A model generated the notes under the pieces. The model saw only the letters and a list, made by a program, of their open reading frames with translations, searched no databases and was not told where the DNA came from. The translations under genes were made by a program, and so were the position numbers. DNA of 64,000 nt from JAZKFT01 sp963845495 (GTDB lineage: Bacteria; Bacteroidota; Bacteroidia; Chitinophagales; Chitinophagaceae), in assembly GCA_963845495.1 (NCBI GenBank), contig CAWJTH010000048.1:1-64000 (forward strand). Reading direction: 5' to 3'. This document shows positions 1-9,402 of this stretch, piece by piece. The stretch's first letter is position 1. The number at the start of each line of letters is the position of its first letter.

Positions 1-216
1 CTCCCACGGGTGGGGCGGCTGGGTCGCGTTTGACTGGTACCTCAGCCCTTCCGAGCTGGGTTGACGTTTGGCCGCCGGCCCTCTCCGGGCCTCGATCCAT
101 CAACAGGTCACGCTCCGGTTCACACCTCAAGCGTTATTCAAATTCGCGGTCACGGCTCATTCGCGGTCACGGCTCAAATGGTTTCATTTGAGTTCGTGGG
201 TGAGGCCTCGAGCGGT

Positions 217-897
217 TTAGTCGAATTTCGCTATTACGCCCAGATCGGTCAGGCCGTTGACGAAGAACTGCACTGCCAGCGCTACCAGCAGCAGGCCCAT
301 GATGCGGACCAGGATGCGGATTCCGGTTTCGCCCATGATGCCGCGGACACGGTTGGCTCCGTTCAGGATCAAGTAGCTCACGCCGGCGGTCAAGGCGATG
401 GCGCCCAAGACGACCCCTAGCTCCCAGGGCTTCAGGGCTTGGCCGACCAGAATCATGACGCTGGAAATGGCTCCCGGCCCCGCCAACATCGGGATGCCGA
501 GTGGCACAATGCCCGCGTCGTCTTTCGCGGCGGCTTCGCGGTTTCGTCGCTCGATTCCTGGGTGGGAGAACGGCGGGCTTCGATCATGTCGATGCCAATG
601 AGCAGGAGGATCACGCCGCCGGCGATTTCAAAGGCTGGCAGGGTGATGCCGAACATGCGGAAGATCAGTTTGCCGGCCAGGGCAAAGGTCGTGAGGACGA
701 TGAGGCAGGTGAAGGCGCCTCGACGGGCCATGCGCTGCTGCCGCTTCGATCGGCGCCCGCGGTGATGGCGAGAAAGGCGGGGATCGCGGCAAAGGGATCG
801 ACGAGAAGAAGATGGAACTGACGGCCAGCACGGAGAAGCGAACATAGTTGAGTGCAAGGATGTTCATCGCCATGCTCGCTGGTCCATACATGAACAC
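217..897 (-). pseudogene. MarC-family integral membrane protein, frame-broken
   Basis: The C-terminal half is intact in one frame (217-507: LGIPMLAGPGAISSVMI, then hydrophobic segments ending in GLLLVALAVQFFVNGL). The N-terminal half is spread over two other frames between 453 and 897 (segments SMAMNILALNYVRFSVLAV and GKLIFRMFGITLPAFEIAGG). Stitched together these give about 220 residues with the six-helix pattern and the PLGIPMLAGPGAI motif of the MarC/UPF0056 family of inner-membrane proteins of unknown function. At least two frameshifts are needed. The neighbouring aminotransferase is broken the same way, so low-quality sequence at the contig end is as likely as gene decay. Codon use is GC-rich, unlike everything after 2400. 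Confidence 0.7.
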
Positions 898-959
898 AAC
901 TTAAACAATAGGTCCGTGGGGGAGTGATAATGGAGTTTCACTCAAAGGGAGCGCTGTCG

Positions 960-1950
960 ATGCCTATCCATCCCACCGCCAAAATCTGGCACAACGGCAA
1001 TTTGATTCCCTGGGACAAGGCCCAGATCCACGTGATGAGTCACGTGGTGCACTACGGGTCGTCGGTTTTTGAAGGTATTCGGTGCTACGCGCAGCCTCAA
1101 GGCGCGGCCATTTTTCGGCTGCCCGAACACATGCAGCGGCTGCTGGATTCGGCGAGGATTTATCGCATGCCGCTGCCGTAGTCGCTGGACCAGCTGTCGC
1201 GCGCAGTGGTGGACACGGTGGAGAGCGAACGTGTTGCGCCCTGCTATATCCGGCCGATCGCGCTGCGCGGCTATGGCGAAATGGGCGTGAACCCCAAGGG
1301 GACGCCGATTGAGGTGTACATCGCGAATTACTCCTGGGGCAAGTATGTGGCGGGGAGACGGAGCGGATGTGTGCATCTCGTCGTGGAACCGGATGGCGCC
1401 GAACACCATGCCCTCGCTGGCAAAGGCGGGGGCAACTATATGAACTCACAGCTGATCCGCATGGAAGCGGATGCAATGGGTATTCGGAGGGGATTGCGCT
1501 CGACGTGAACGGGAACTTATCGGAAGGGTCGGGGGAGAATCTGTTTCTGGTGCGCAACGGCGTGATCTACACCACGCCGATGGCCAACTCGGTGCTGTCG
1601 GGGATCACCCGCGATTCGGTGCTGACCATGGCTCGCCACCTGGGGATTCCGGTGGTGGAGCAGGCGATGCCGCGGGAGATGATTTATATCGCGGACGAAG
1701 CGTTTTTCACCGGGACGGCGGCGGAAGTGACGGCGATCCGGTCGGTGGATCGGATCCAGGTCGGCGACGGGACCGTGGGCCGATCAGCAAACAGCTGTCC
1801 GATGAGTACATGGGCATTGCCAATGGGCTGAGGCCGGACCGGTTCGGCTGGCTGACCCAGGTCAAGGTGAACACGCAGCCAACCGGTGCCTGCTTAGTTC
1901 GTAGATTGGATTTCCTTGGGCGATTCTTCGCTATCTGCACGGGACGTTGA
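960..1950 (+). pseudogene. ilvE: branched-chain amino acid aminotransferase, frame-broken
   Basis: Class IV PLP-dependent aminotransferase that makes valine, leucine and isoleucine from their keto acids. The N-terminus (IWHNGNLIPWDKAQIHVMSH, then YGSSVFEGIRCY) is in the frame starting at ATG 960. An in-frame TAG at 1179, where CAG would fit, interrupts it, and the same frame resumes with CYIRPIALRGYGEMGVNP. Frame changes near 1350-1360 and near 1432 are needed to join the SLAKAGANYMNS region, which holds the PLP lysine, to GYSEGIALDVNGNLSEGSGE. Another near 1785 joins GPISKQLSDEYMGIANGL. All expected family motifs are present in order, so this is a full-length gene with several indels. GC-rich, and foreign to the rest of the window. 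Confidence 0.8.
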
Positions 1951-1963
1951 GGGTTCGCGGTAT

Positions 1964-1996
1964 CCCACATCTCGGGAAAAACGAGCGAGATGTGGG
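1964..1996. other. 11-bp perfect inverted repeat downstream of ilvE
   Basis: Arms CCCACATCTCG (1964-1974) and CGAGATGTGGG (1986-1996) enclose an 11-nt loop. It lies 14 bp after the aminotransferase reading frame closes. No T-run follows, so it could be a hairpin terminator of a non-canonical kind or a processing signal. The rest of 1997-2196 shows no gene. It contains a repeated phrase built on GGTTTCCTTCG (about 2127 and 2172). Confidence 0.4.
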
Positions 1997-2196
1997 GCAC
2001 CCGTCGTCTACGGCATGGACAGAGTCCGATCCCGCCGGGGATCGTTTAGCGGGTGAAGCGAACAGCAGGTCCCCTCCACTTCGCTACGCTTCGGTCGGGA
2101 TGACAATTCTGTTTGAGGATTAGAAGGTTTCCTTCGGGCCGGGATGACACTTCTGTTTTAGGGTGGGGAAAGGTTTCCTTCGATCCCGATGAAAAC

Positions 2197-2399
2197 CTAC
2201 TTGACCGCGGCTTTTGGCTCCTCTACCGGGGCTGGTGGGTGGTTTGGCACTACGCCCAGCAGGGGTGAGGTTGAATCCAGGGGTGGGGTCATCACTTGCG
2301 GCCGAATGCCGCTTGCTGGCCTGAACCCCGGCAGCAGCGGACTGCCGGTGATGAGGCGGGCGCCGCGATTGAAGGTCAGGTAAGTCCAGGCCCAGGAAA
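2197..2399 (-). CDS. C-terminal fragment of type II NADH dehydrogenase-like oxidoreductase
   Basis: On the minus strand, reading from the join, the frame gives WAWTYLTFNRGARLITG followed by a proline-rich tail and TAG at 2197-2199. The W-A-W-x-Y-x-T-x-x-R-G-A-R-L-I pattern is the membrane-associated C-terminus of NDH-2 type NAD(P)/FAD oxidoreductases, which pass electrons from NADH to quinone. Only about 67 residues remain. The rest of the gene is missing because the sequence changes to unrelated AT-rich DNA at 2397-2403. No other domain is visible, so the family call rests on this one motif. Confidence 0.5.
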
Positions 2400-2402
2400 A
2401 TT

Positions 2403-3881
2403 GAGCCTAAAAATACGCTCGACCTATCCCAAAAGGAAATCGACTTTTTGCAAAAAGACCCATTGAATATTTTGCCAAAGATGGTGCGTGATAAAGATGG
2501 CAAATTGGCTGATTCTTTTATCTCACTGGACAAAACTACCAATGAGTATGTGGCGCTTAAAAGGGATTCGATAACGCCACCGGAATCTATCAATGATATT
2601 TTCCTGAGCGAAAAACAGAAAAAAGATTTTGTCAACGGCAAGCCCATCCAGATCGGCAAGGACAGCTATCAGATGGACATCAATTCCGAAAACCGGGTAA
2701 GCGGTAAAAACCTTCAAAATGTAAAATTTAAGTCGGGAGAATACAGCGGTTACAACTTTTTACTTGATGCCGCCCTGGTCTTTAGCGGCCTTGGCGTGGT
2801 GGTGTTGGTCGAACATCTTGCAAAAATGGCCTTTAACAACAGGGAAAGCGTTCATGACCTGATGAAACAAGATCTCCGTCCCGCGATAAAACGCACTGTT
2901 GCGCAAATCACTGAGAAAGCGGGCAATGGTAAAAACATGTCACCAAACGAAAAGAATGAACTTTTGGTCATCAATGTAAAAGACACCATTGCAAGCCAAC
3001 AGAAACAAAAACTCAAAAAGCAAATAGCAACTGGGTCTTCTGCAAAAAGAGAAGTTGTTGAATTCCAACAGCCAGCCTTTGCTTACACGGGAACGCTTTT
3101 GGAACATGGCGTTGCACCCTACGAATTTAATAAGGATAACAAGCAAAATTATTTTGTGCGGCTGAAGACTGATACAGGCGAGCAAACAGTTTGGGGCGTA
3201 GACTTTTCCCGCGCAGTTGTTGATAGCAAAGCCAAAATTGGCGATCAGATCGGTATCGACCATGAAGGGATAAGTAAAGTGAAAGTAAATGTTGACCGGA
3301 AAGACGCAAAAGGCGCAATCGTCGGTTCCGAAGAAAAAATGATCGATAGGAATAACTGGAGGGTACAGGTGCTTGGCGCAGAAAACAAGATCGGGTTGGC
3401 TCAATCAAATAGTCCAATTGCCGAAAAAAATATCCCCGAAATAAAGAATCCAAAAAATGTCATGCATATAAGCTTTGATGCAACAAAAGACCTCGAAGGT
3501 CAAAAATCCGATATCAACAAACAGATAGAAAACCAGCTTAAAAATTACGACGGAAAAGGAAAGATTGTTGTTAACAGGGAAACGACCGCTTATATGTTCA
3601 CGTTACCTGAAGAAAAGCAAGCTAAAACCGAACAGTCCGGCAAAATTGAACAGCTCAGAAGCCACATTAACCAAGAAATCCACAGAAAAACAAAGGCCAC
3701 CTTTATCAGTGCCAATGATGAAATAAAAATTGTGCATCCAGAACAAAGGCAGGCCGGGGAAACAAAGACCGTCCTTAAAAACGACAGCAACAACCAACAG
3801 CAAAAAGCGGCAACAGCAAAAAACGAGATCAAGAAAGATGTCAAGGAAATCCAAACAATAAATAGAAGAAGGGGAAGATAA
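2403..3881 (+). CDS. DUF3945/DUF4099-like mobile-element protein, N-terminally truncated
   Basis: Open from the join onward. A TTG at 2448 can be read as a start, but sensible protein (LDLSQKEIDFLQKDPLN) extends upstream to 2403, so the true N-terminus is lost. The segment LSEKQKKDFVNGKPIQIGKD resembles the repeat units of DUF3945-type proteins carried by Bacteroidota conjugative elements. One hydrophobic stretch (LLDAALVFSGLGVVVLVEHL) lies near residue 120 of the fragment. The C-terminal half is Lys/Gln-rich and ends in a basic RRRGR tail. Function is unknown; the family is found in transfer or accessory regions of ICEs. It is the first gene of the ICE segment. Confidence 0.55.
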   Translation, partial: EPKNTLDLSQKEIDFLQKDPLNILPKMVRDKDGKLADSFISLDKTTNEYVALKRDSITPPESINDIFLSEKQKKDFVNGKPIQIGKDSYQMDINSENRVSGKNLQNVKFKSGEYSGYNFLLDAALVFSGLGVVVLVEHLAKMAFNNRESVHDLMKQDLRPAIKRTVAQITEKAGNGKNMSPNEKNELLVINVKDTIASQQKQKLKKQIATGSSAKREVVEFQQPAFAYTGTLLEHGVAPYEFNKDNKQNYFVRLKTDTGEQTVWGVDFSRAVVDSKAKIGDQIGIDHEGISKVKVNVDRKDAKGAIVGSEEKMIDRNNWRVQVLGAENKIGLAQSNSPIAEKNIPEIKNPKNVMHISFDATKDLEGQKSDINKQIENQLKNYDGKGKIVVNRETTAYMFTLPEEKQAKTEQSGKIEQLRSHINQEIHRKTKATFISANDEIKIVHPEQRQAGETKTVLKNDSNNQQQKAATAKNEIKKDVKEIQTINRRRGR

Positions 3882-3925
3882 TCTGCGCAATTGTCAAAAT
3901 TAATTTAATTTAAAAAAAATCAACT

Positions 3926-4846
3926 TTGAAAACTACTACTGCGGACAGCATCAATATTTTCTTGATGATCGTGGCATCGATAATTGCTGTTTATTTACCC
4001 TTCGACCTTCTACTGGTTTCGTATGCGTTCTTGGGCCTTGCGCATTATCTTACGGAAATCGGCTGGCTAAAAGACAGGCATTTCTTTACCACTGGCAAAT
4101 TGGAAATATTCGTGATACTCGTTTTGGCCCTTCTTTCAATCATTGGGGCAGGCACTGGTATTTATCCGCTTTTGGTCTGTTGTGCATTCGTTATCCCGGT
4201 AGTATTCAAATTTACCTTTGTCGCTTGAAAGAGGGTTGTCCTGTCAACGGCCATTCTTACCATTGCAGCGTGTCTGTCGTATTTAAAAGGGTTCACATTA
4301 TTGTTTGGTATTTTTCTGCCGACGCTCGTCCACGTCTATTTATTTACGGGGGCGTTCATGTTGGTGGGGGCATTAAAAAGCAGAACCTCTTCGGCCGTTC
4401 TGTCACTTGTTGTATTTATCATCTGTCCTTCCATACTGATATTTTGTTTCCATAATATACCGGTTATCATCAGCGATTGGGCCAAGGAAAACTATCAATT
4501 ATCGTTTGCCTTTTTAAACAAAAACATGGGCGGTATCCCGGACACGAGAGCAATATTCAATGACCAATGAAATATCGGGTTTACCCGTTTAATATCATTT
4601 GCCTACACATATCACTATTTGAATTGGTTTTCTAAAGTGAAGGTGATACAATGGGCAAAAATGCCAAAACAAAGACTGGTGATAGTTTGTATACTCTGGC
4701 TATTGTCCGTTGCCTTGTATGCTATCAATTATCGGTACGGGTTACAGGCCCTGTTTGTATTGAGCTTTCTGCATGTTGTGCTGGAGTTCCCATTGAACCA
4801 TTCTGTGTTCAGACAAATAATATCTTCTTTAAAAAAAAATAAATAA
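3926..4846 (+). pseudogene. polytopic membrane protein with conserved His motifs, interrupted by two in-frame TGA codons
   Basis: A single frame runs from a TTG near 3926 to TAA at 4844-4846 and reads as one membrane protein of about 305 residues with roughly eight hydrophobic segments. It is interrupted only by TGA at 4226-4228 (FVA*KRVV) and 4568-4570 (NDQ*NIGF); tryptophan would fit at both. Motifs GLAHYLTEIGWL, FAYTYHYLNWF and FLHVVLEFPLN put histidines at the ends of hydrophobic helices, loosely like Brp/Blh-type membrane oxygenases, but I do not assign a function. No ATG precedes the frame. The two stops could be real nonsense mutations or base-call errors. Confidence 0.5.
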
Positions 4847-4940
4847 AATCATGAAAAACATGAACTGTCTTTGGACGCTTGGTTGACGACTGTATCCGAA
4901 TCAAGCAACAAAACTTATTAAACTAAAAAAATAAAATATC

Positions 4941-5789
4941 ATGGATATTGAAAATCTCGAATTTTTAAAAGACGTCGTTAAAAATAAAGGCTTTGGCGAA
5001 GCCCTGAATGACCAACTAGAAGCTAAAATTGCCAACGGTCAGCCAACTTTCACATTACCGGTTTCGATGGAACACGATGGGAAAAAAGTTGACTACAGTT
5101 TAAATTTCAGTAAAGGCAAAGACAGCGAACGGTTTTTCTTTAACAATTTCAAGGCAACCTTGGCCGATGATAAAGGGAAACAGACCAGCCAGACATTTTA
5201 TATCGATAGTGGCCGCGGTGTTACCGCAAAAGAATCTTTCAACCTTCTTGAGGGAAGGTCTGCAAGAAAAGAAATGGTGACCAAAGAAAAAGTAAAATAC
5301 AAAGCCTGGATCAATCTCAACCTTGAAAAGCCGAACGAAAAAGGACAGCATATGGTCAATTCCTTTGGTGAAAAATACGGCTATGACCTGGAAGCCGTAT
5401 TGGCAAAATTCACTATCAGGGAAATGGACAATCCCCAAAGCGCGACCTGGCTGGTAAAAAATCTGGAACGCGGAAACCTTGAGCCTGTATTGATGATAAG
5501 GGGTGAAAAAAAAGTCAACGACCCGAACGATACCACGGTGAAGGAACGTCCGACATTTATCGAGGCAGAACCACAGTTCAAATCGATCAAGGTATATGAC
5601 GAAAACCATAGCAAAATTTTCGTTTCACAGGCACGTGCCATGCAGCCTCAAAACCCAACCGTTGAAAACCCTTCTGTCTCTTCTGGAATAAAAACAACAG
5701 ATACCGTTCCCCAAAAAACGGTAAGACCCGTAAACGGCGGTGCGGATAACAATGTTCAACCTGAAAAACGAAAGGGGGTCAAAAGGTAA
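4941..5789 (+). CDS. conserved-looking ICE protein of unknown function (282 aa)
   Basis: Intact ORF with ATG at 4941 and TAA at 5787-5789. It is soluble and charged, with no signal peptide or membrane segment. The N-terminal 110 residues (ERFFFNNFKATL, FYIDSGRGVTAKESFNLLEG) contain a GRGVTAKES element that recalls small accessory proteins found next to DUF3945-like genes in Bacteroidota conjugative elements. The last 60 residues are a Pro/Asn/Lys-rich tail ending in KRKGVKR. Position between two broken genes suggests it is a passenger of the same element. No catalytic motif is recognisable. Confidence 0.6.
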   Translation: MDIENLEFLKDVVKNKGFGEALNDQLEAKIANGQPTFTLPVSMEHDGKKVDYSLNFSKGKDSERFFFNNFKATLADDKGKQTSQTFYIDSGRGVTAKESFNLLEGRSARKEMVTKEKVKYKAWINLNLEKPNEKGQHMVNSFGEKYGYDLEAVLAKFTIREMDNPQSATWLVKNLERGNLEPVLMIRGEKKVNDPNDTTVKERPTFIEAEPQFKSIKVYDENHSKIFVSQARAMQPQNPTVENPSVSSGIKTTDTVPQKTVRPVNGGADNNVQPEKRKGVKR

Positions 5790-5823
5790 TATCAATCATT
5801 CATCAATCATAAAATCAAAGAAA

Positions 5824-6497
5824 ATGAAAACAATAATGCCGATTATTGCCTTTGTGGCAATAATGTTCAGCAGTTGCAGTAAAGAACCTGTCGAAAAAAC
5901 AGTAACAAACAAATCCGATGCATGAAACCAGATCTCAGCGGCCACAAACGGTACGGATATAATTATCCGACCGACGCCGCTTCCGATCCTTCCCATATTG
6001 CTTGGCCCAACACCCAAACTGCCTCCTGGGCAAACGGAATATTGTGTCCCTAACCAGACCGAGTTTTATAATTATGTCTGGGGGTTGCCTTATGGTCCGG
6101 CAGCTACATGCCCTTATACAGCTATTCACTCAAAACGGTAAATGTCACGTTTACCGATGTTAGCACTATTTATTGTGGCCCTTTGCTGATAAACCGCTTT
6201 TGGACGGGTTATGGTGGGATTGCCTTGCAGAATATCAGTTGCAACCAACCGAATCGGGCGGTTTCTTGAGCTACGTCGTATTAACCTACTATGCAAGTTC
6301 CGGCGCCCAATCCGCGGCAACATATCCCGATGTACAGTTGTGACTACAACGCTTCTGGGTATCCCACTGGTTATGGCGAGATCAGGATGCTGAGAGCAGG
6401 TATTACTTACATCCTACATAGTACGGTTACCGATTTTAGCTATTTCATTTCAGGCGTGCTGGTTACCAAAACGATAAGGTTGATAGAATTCATCTAA
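5824..6497 (+). pseudogene. decayed secreted lipoprotein
   Basis: ATG 5824 starts a lipoprotein signal peptide (MKTIMPIIAFVAIMFSSC, lipobox ending in SSC). The frame stops at TGA 5923, but coherent protein continues beyond it (TEYCVPNQTEFYNYVWGLPY), shifts frame near 6115 (SLKTVNVTFTDVSTIYCGPL), shifts again near 6265 (LSYVVLTYYASSGAQSAA), and ends with YFISGVLVTKTIRLIEFI before TAA at 6495. Stitched together it would be about 220 residues, cysteine-containing and probably exported to the outer membrane or surface. Several indels plus a nonsense codon argue for a dead gene. No family was recognised. Confidence 0.45.
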
Positions 6498-6566
6498 CCT
6501 GAAACAATCATTAAAAAGTAAGGCCATGTCACTGTGAAAAGTGCCGTGGCCATTTATGATTTATCT

Positions 6567-7346
6567 ATGAAAAAAAGTAATATACATCTGGTACCGAACA
6601 ACCAATTGTCGTTGTTTGATGATCTTAAATTGGATGACACAGCCACCGAAAATTTAAACCTTAGCAATGATGGAACAGATAACAACAATGAATGGGGAAA
6701 AAGTGATGCTGGACAACAGCAAGGAAGCGTTGGAGCGGGAACAACTGGAGAATTACAGGGCCAGGCAACTTTATTCGATGCTGAAGGATCAACAGCCTCT
6801 ACGGTTTGCGATACTGGAACAGGAAGGCAAACTGATAACATTTCTCAATCAGACAAGCTGGCCTTATTACCGGTTGGCGAAAGAACTTTTATTGCAGGGG
6901 ATGACGGTGCCGCAGGCAGAGGAAACAGCGTGGCAGGATCTGATAGAAAGGGCAGGCCTGTAAATTACCACAACACGCAACCGTTTTACGAAAACCTCTC
7001 ATTTGGCAAGGAAAGGCATTTGAAAGACAACATCAATGCGCTGGTCATGTTTGCGACACTGGAGGAGGAAAAACGCCCTGCCACAGAATCTGAACAGGAA
7101 ATACTTGCGAAATATTCTGGCTGGGGCGGTATCAAGGAAATCCTGCTTGACCCTTCTGTAGAACACAACTGGAACATAAAATCCGACATCCATTTACGGC
7201 CGCTGGTGTCCCAAGCATACGAGGCAATCAATAAACTTGATCCCGATGGCAAGCTGGGATTTCTAAAATCTGCCCAACGGAGTATCTATCAATGCACATT
7301 ATACCTCCTATCCTGTTATCAACGCAATTTACGATGGCCTTGTTAA
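6567..7346 (+). pseudogene. N12-class adenine methylase/helicase, fragment 1 (N-terminus)
   Basis: First piece of a very large protein that continues to 12243. ATG 6567 is preferred over the upstream alternative start because the N-terminus then reads MKKSNIHLVPNNQLSLFDDL. A low-complexity Gly/Ser/Gln stretch (about residues 45-130) is followed by the start of the methylase region (KDNINALVMFATLEEEKRPA, then KYSGWGGIKEILL), typical of COG4646 proteins. The frame is lost near 7282, where the next frame continues with SINAHYTSYPVI; the remaining residues to 7346 are shadow. The family fuses an N6-adenine methylase to a SNF2-like helicase, as in phage P1 DarB, and is common on Bacteroidota conjugative elements. 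Confidence 0.65.
6667..6963 (+). CDS. possible small protein overlapping the methylase N-terminus in another frame
   Basis: This 98-residue ORF lies wholly inside fragment 1 of the methylase gene in the +1 frame. Its sequence is more protein-like than the host frame there: helical, mixed charge, with segments QLYSMLKDQQPLRFAILEQE and MTVPQAEETAWQDLIERAGL. The end loosely resembles the C-terminus of DUF1896-type small ICE proteins. The host frame over the same bases is Gly/Ser/Thr-rich. Either this is a genuine small gene and the methylase starts further downstream, or the methylase has a low-complexity linker whose alternative frame happens to look good. Confidence 0.35.
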   Translation: MMEQITTMNGEKVMLDNSKEALEREQLENYRARQLYSMLKDQQPLRFAILEQEGKLITFLNQTSWPYYRLAKELLLQGMTVPQAEETAWQDLIERAGL

Positions 7347-8153
7347 AGCAGGGTTTGGTGGCGGGAATATCCTGGAGCCTTCCGCTGGCATTGGTAATTT
7401 CTTGGCGGCGATGCCAACTGCAATGGCCAACAACTCCAACGTTACCGCAATCGAAATGGATCCGTTGACTGGTATGATATTGCGGCACCTGTTTCCCACC
7501 GCTGAAACGAAGATTGCCCCTTTCGAAAAAACGCGGCTACCGGAAAATAATTATGACCTGGTAATTTCCAACGTGCCGTTTGGTGATATCGTCATCTTTG
7601 ACCCGCAATTGGAAAATTCTGCCGAAAAATTGTATGCCAAGGCTTCCAATAACCTGCATAATTATTTTATTGCCAAATCAATTCTTTTGGCGAGACCAGG
7701 AGGCCTTGTTGCGGTGATCACTTCAAGGTTCACACTGGACAATGCCCAGGCATCGGGTATAAGGGAGTTAATGGACCAGGAATGTAATTTTCTTGGTGCT
7801 GTAAGGTTACCCGATAATGCTTTCAGGGCAAATGCTGGAACTGATGTTGTGGCCGATATTATTTTCTGCAAAAAAAAGAAACCGGGCAACACATGAAAGC
7901 CAACACGTATTCTTGGATACCAGACCATCCCTCTAGCAGACAATATCGGAAAAACAGGGTTTGTTTCTTACAACGAATATTTTCATGAAAACCCAACCCA
8001 TTTACTTGGCACCGTTGAGTTCGGTGGGCTTTACAGTAAAGAAGCTTTCAATCTAAAGGGAAACAATGATGCCGATCTTGGGCAGTCAATAACAGATGTT
8101 CTCGATAAGATATTTAAGAACCGGTTTATAAGCACAGGAAAGAAATGGAATTA
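7267..8153 (+). pseudogene. N12-class adenine methylase/helicase, fragment 2 (methylase catalytic part)
   Basis: Carries the S-adenosylmethionine motif in NILEPSAGIGNFLAAMP and a catalytic NPPF-like motif in YDLVISNVPFGD, followed by HNYFIAKSILLARPGGLVAV and CNFLGAVRLPDNAF. These are the methylase core of COG4646. An in-frame TGA at 7894 interrupts the frame (PGNT*KPTRILGYQ), after which family-like sequence resumes (GFVSYNEYFHENPTHLLGTV). The frame ends at TAA 8151, overlapping the next fragment by 9 bases. Confidence 0.65.
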
Positions 8154-8399
8154 ACCGATTTTACCCATAATGACCAAACAGCAAAAAATTTCATTACCCT
8201 TGGTGGATATGATTCTATCGGAAATATTATAGCCCTTCCGGACAACACCTTCGCCATTATCACGGGTGAAAATTATATCAATCCGGCAATCATTGAAAAA
8301 GCTGAAGAAGCGGGGATTGACATAAGACGGTTAACAGGAAGAACTTTTGATGAAGTGGAGGAAAAATGGTTGAAAGATCGTAGGCATTTCATTAAGTGA
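8145..8399 (+). pseudogene. N12-class adenine methylase/helicase, fragment 3
   Basis: An 84-residue piece opening with ATG 8145 inside the end of fragment 2 and losing frame near 8376, where the next frame carries on with VGISLSDLNQKTVEPVRA. It contains GGYDSIGNIIALPDNTFAII, which reads as a continuation of the same polypeptide rather than a separate gene. The ATG overlap could suggest translational coupling, but the loss of frame at the far end makes a frameshift within one gene more likely. Confidence 0.5.
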
Positions 8400-9402
8400 T
8401 CTTAACCAAAAAACAGTTGAGCCAGTCAGGGCCACAAAAGCGGACACGGTAAAATTACCCCAGCTTATCACATTGCGCCAGCTTGCCAAAGAAGTGATAT
8501 ACCGTGAAGCTGACGGTTGGTCGGGTGTGCCATTGGAAAACAAAAGGAATGAACTCAAGGTGTCCTACCAGCAATTTGTCAAACGATTTGGGCATTTGAC
8601 CGCCAAAGAAAACGAAAAAGTGTTGGCACTCGACGTTGATGGCCTGCTGATCCAGTCGCTGGAACGGATCGATCCGATTACAAAGAAAATAGCGCCATCC
8701 GATATCCTATTCCGCCCAACCATTAAACCGCAGCAGGAAATTAGCCATACCGAAAATGTGAGGGATGCAATTATGCTCAGCATTAAAAGAAAAGGCATAT
8801 TGGATATGAACCTTGTTTGCGAACTGATGGACAAACCATACGCAACAATAATGGACGGACAGGTAGGGGCCAATGCGGAAATTTTTATCGATGCCTCCGG
8901 AAGCCATGTCCCAAGAGAAGACTTTCTGTCGGGTAACATACCAAAAAAGATATCCGGCGAAGAAAAAAGACTGGAAGAGCTTGTTTCTTCGCTGGCCGAT
9001 ACAAATGAGATCGCACGGGTGGAAAACAATATTGCCCAGCTTAAGACAGTATTGCCAAAGCCGATCGAAGCGGTCGATATTTACGCCCCCTTACATTCCA
9101 GATGGTTGCCCGCAAATGACATTTCAACGTTCATCAGTTCCATAATCCGTTCGGATGATTTTGATATTTCTTTTTCAAGATCGATGGATGAATACAAATT
9201 GCACATCCGGACAGACAATGCCCATAGCGATACATTTAAGACCCAGCGCAGAAAAGCGGAATGGGTGTTCAATCACGCCCTGAATGGTATCGAGCCCATT
9301 GTAAATTACACGACCGAGGATAATAAACTGGTTTTTGATGCCGAGGATACACATCTTGCCAAGGAAAAATATAAAGCCATCCGGCAGGCATGGGACGACT
9401 GA
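8374..9402 (+). pseudogene. N12-class adenine methylase/helicase, fragment 4 (linker before helicase)
   Basis: The frame opens at 8374 and covers the region between methylase and helicase: LITLRQLAKEVIYREADGW, DGLLIQSLERIDPITKKIAP, KRKGILDMNLVCELMDKPY and WVFNHALNGIEPIVNY. It ends at TGA 9400 (QAWDD*KYEEPERRERL), directly in frame with fragment 5. In this family the PERRE segment is uninterrupted, so the TGA is a nonsense codon inside a helicase gene. Tryptophan fits the position. Confidence 0.6.

Noticed and set aside
3590..3890. Minus-strand hydrophobic frames opposite the DUF3945-like gene
   Set aside because: They are antisense shadows of Lys/Gln-rich codons, which read as Phe/Leu/Cys on the other strand.
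3926..9402. TGA recoded as tryptophan in the mobile element
   Set aside because: TGG is used for Trp throughout the same genes, confirmed neighbours end in TGA, and frameshifts are also present, so errors or nonsense mutations explain the stops better.
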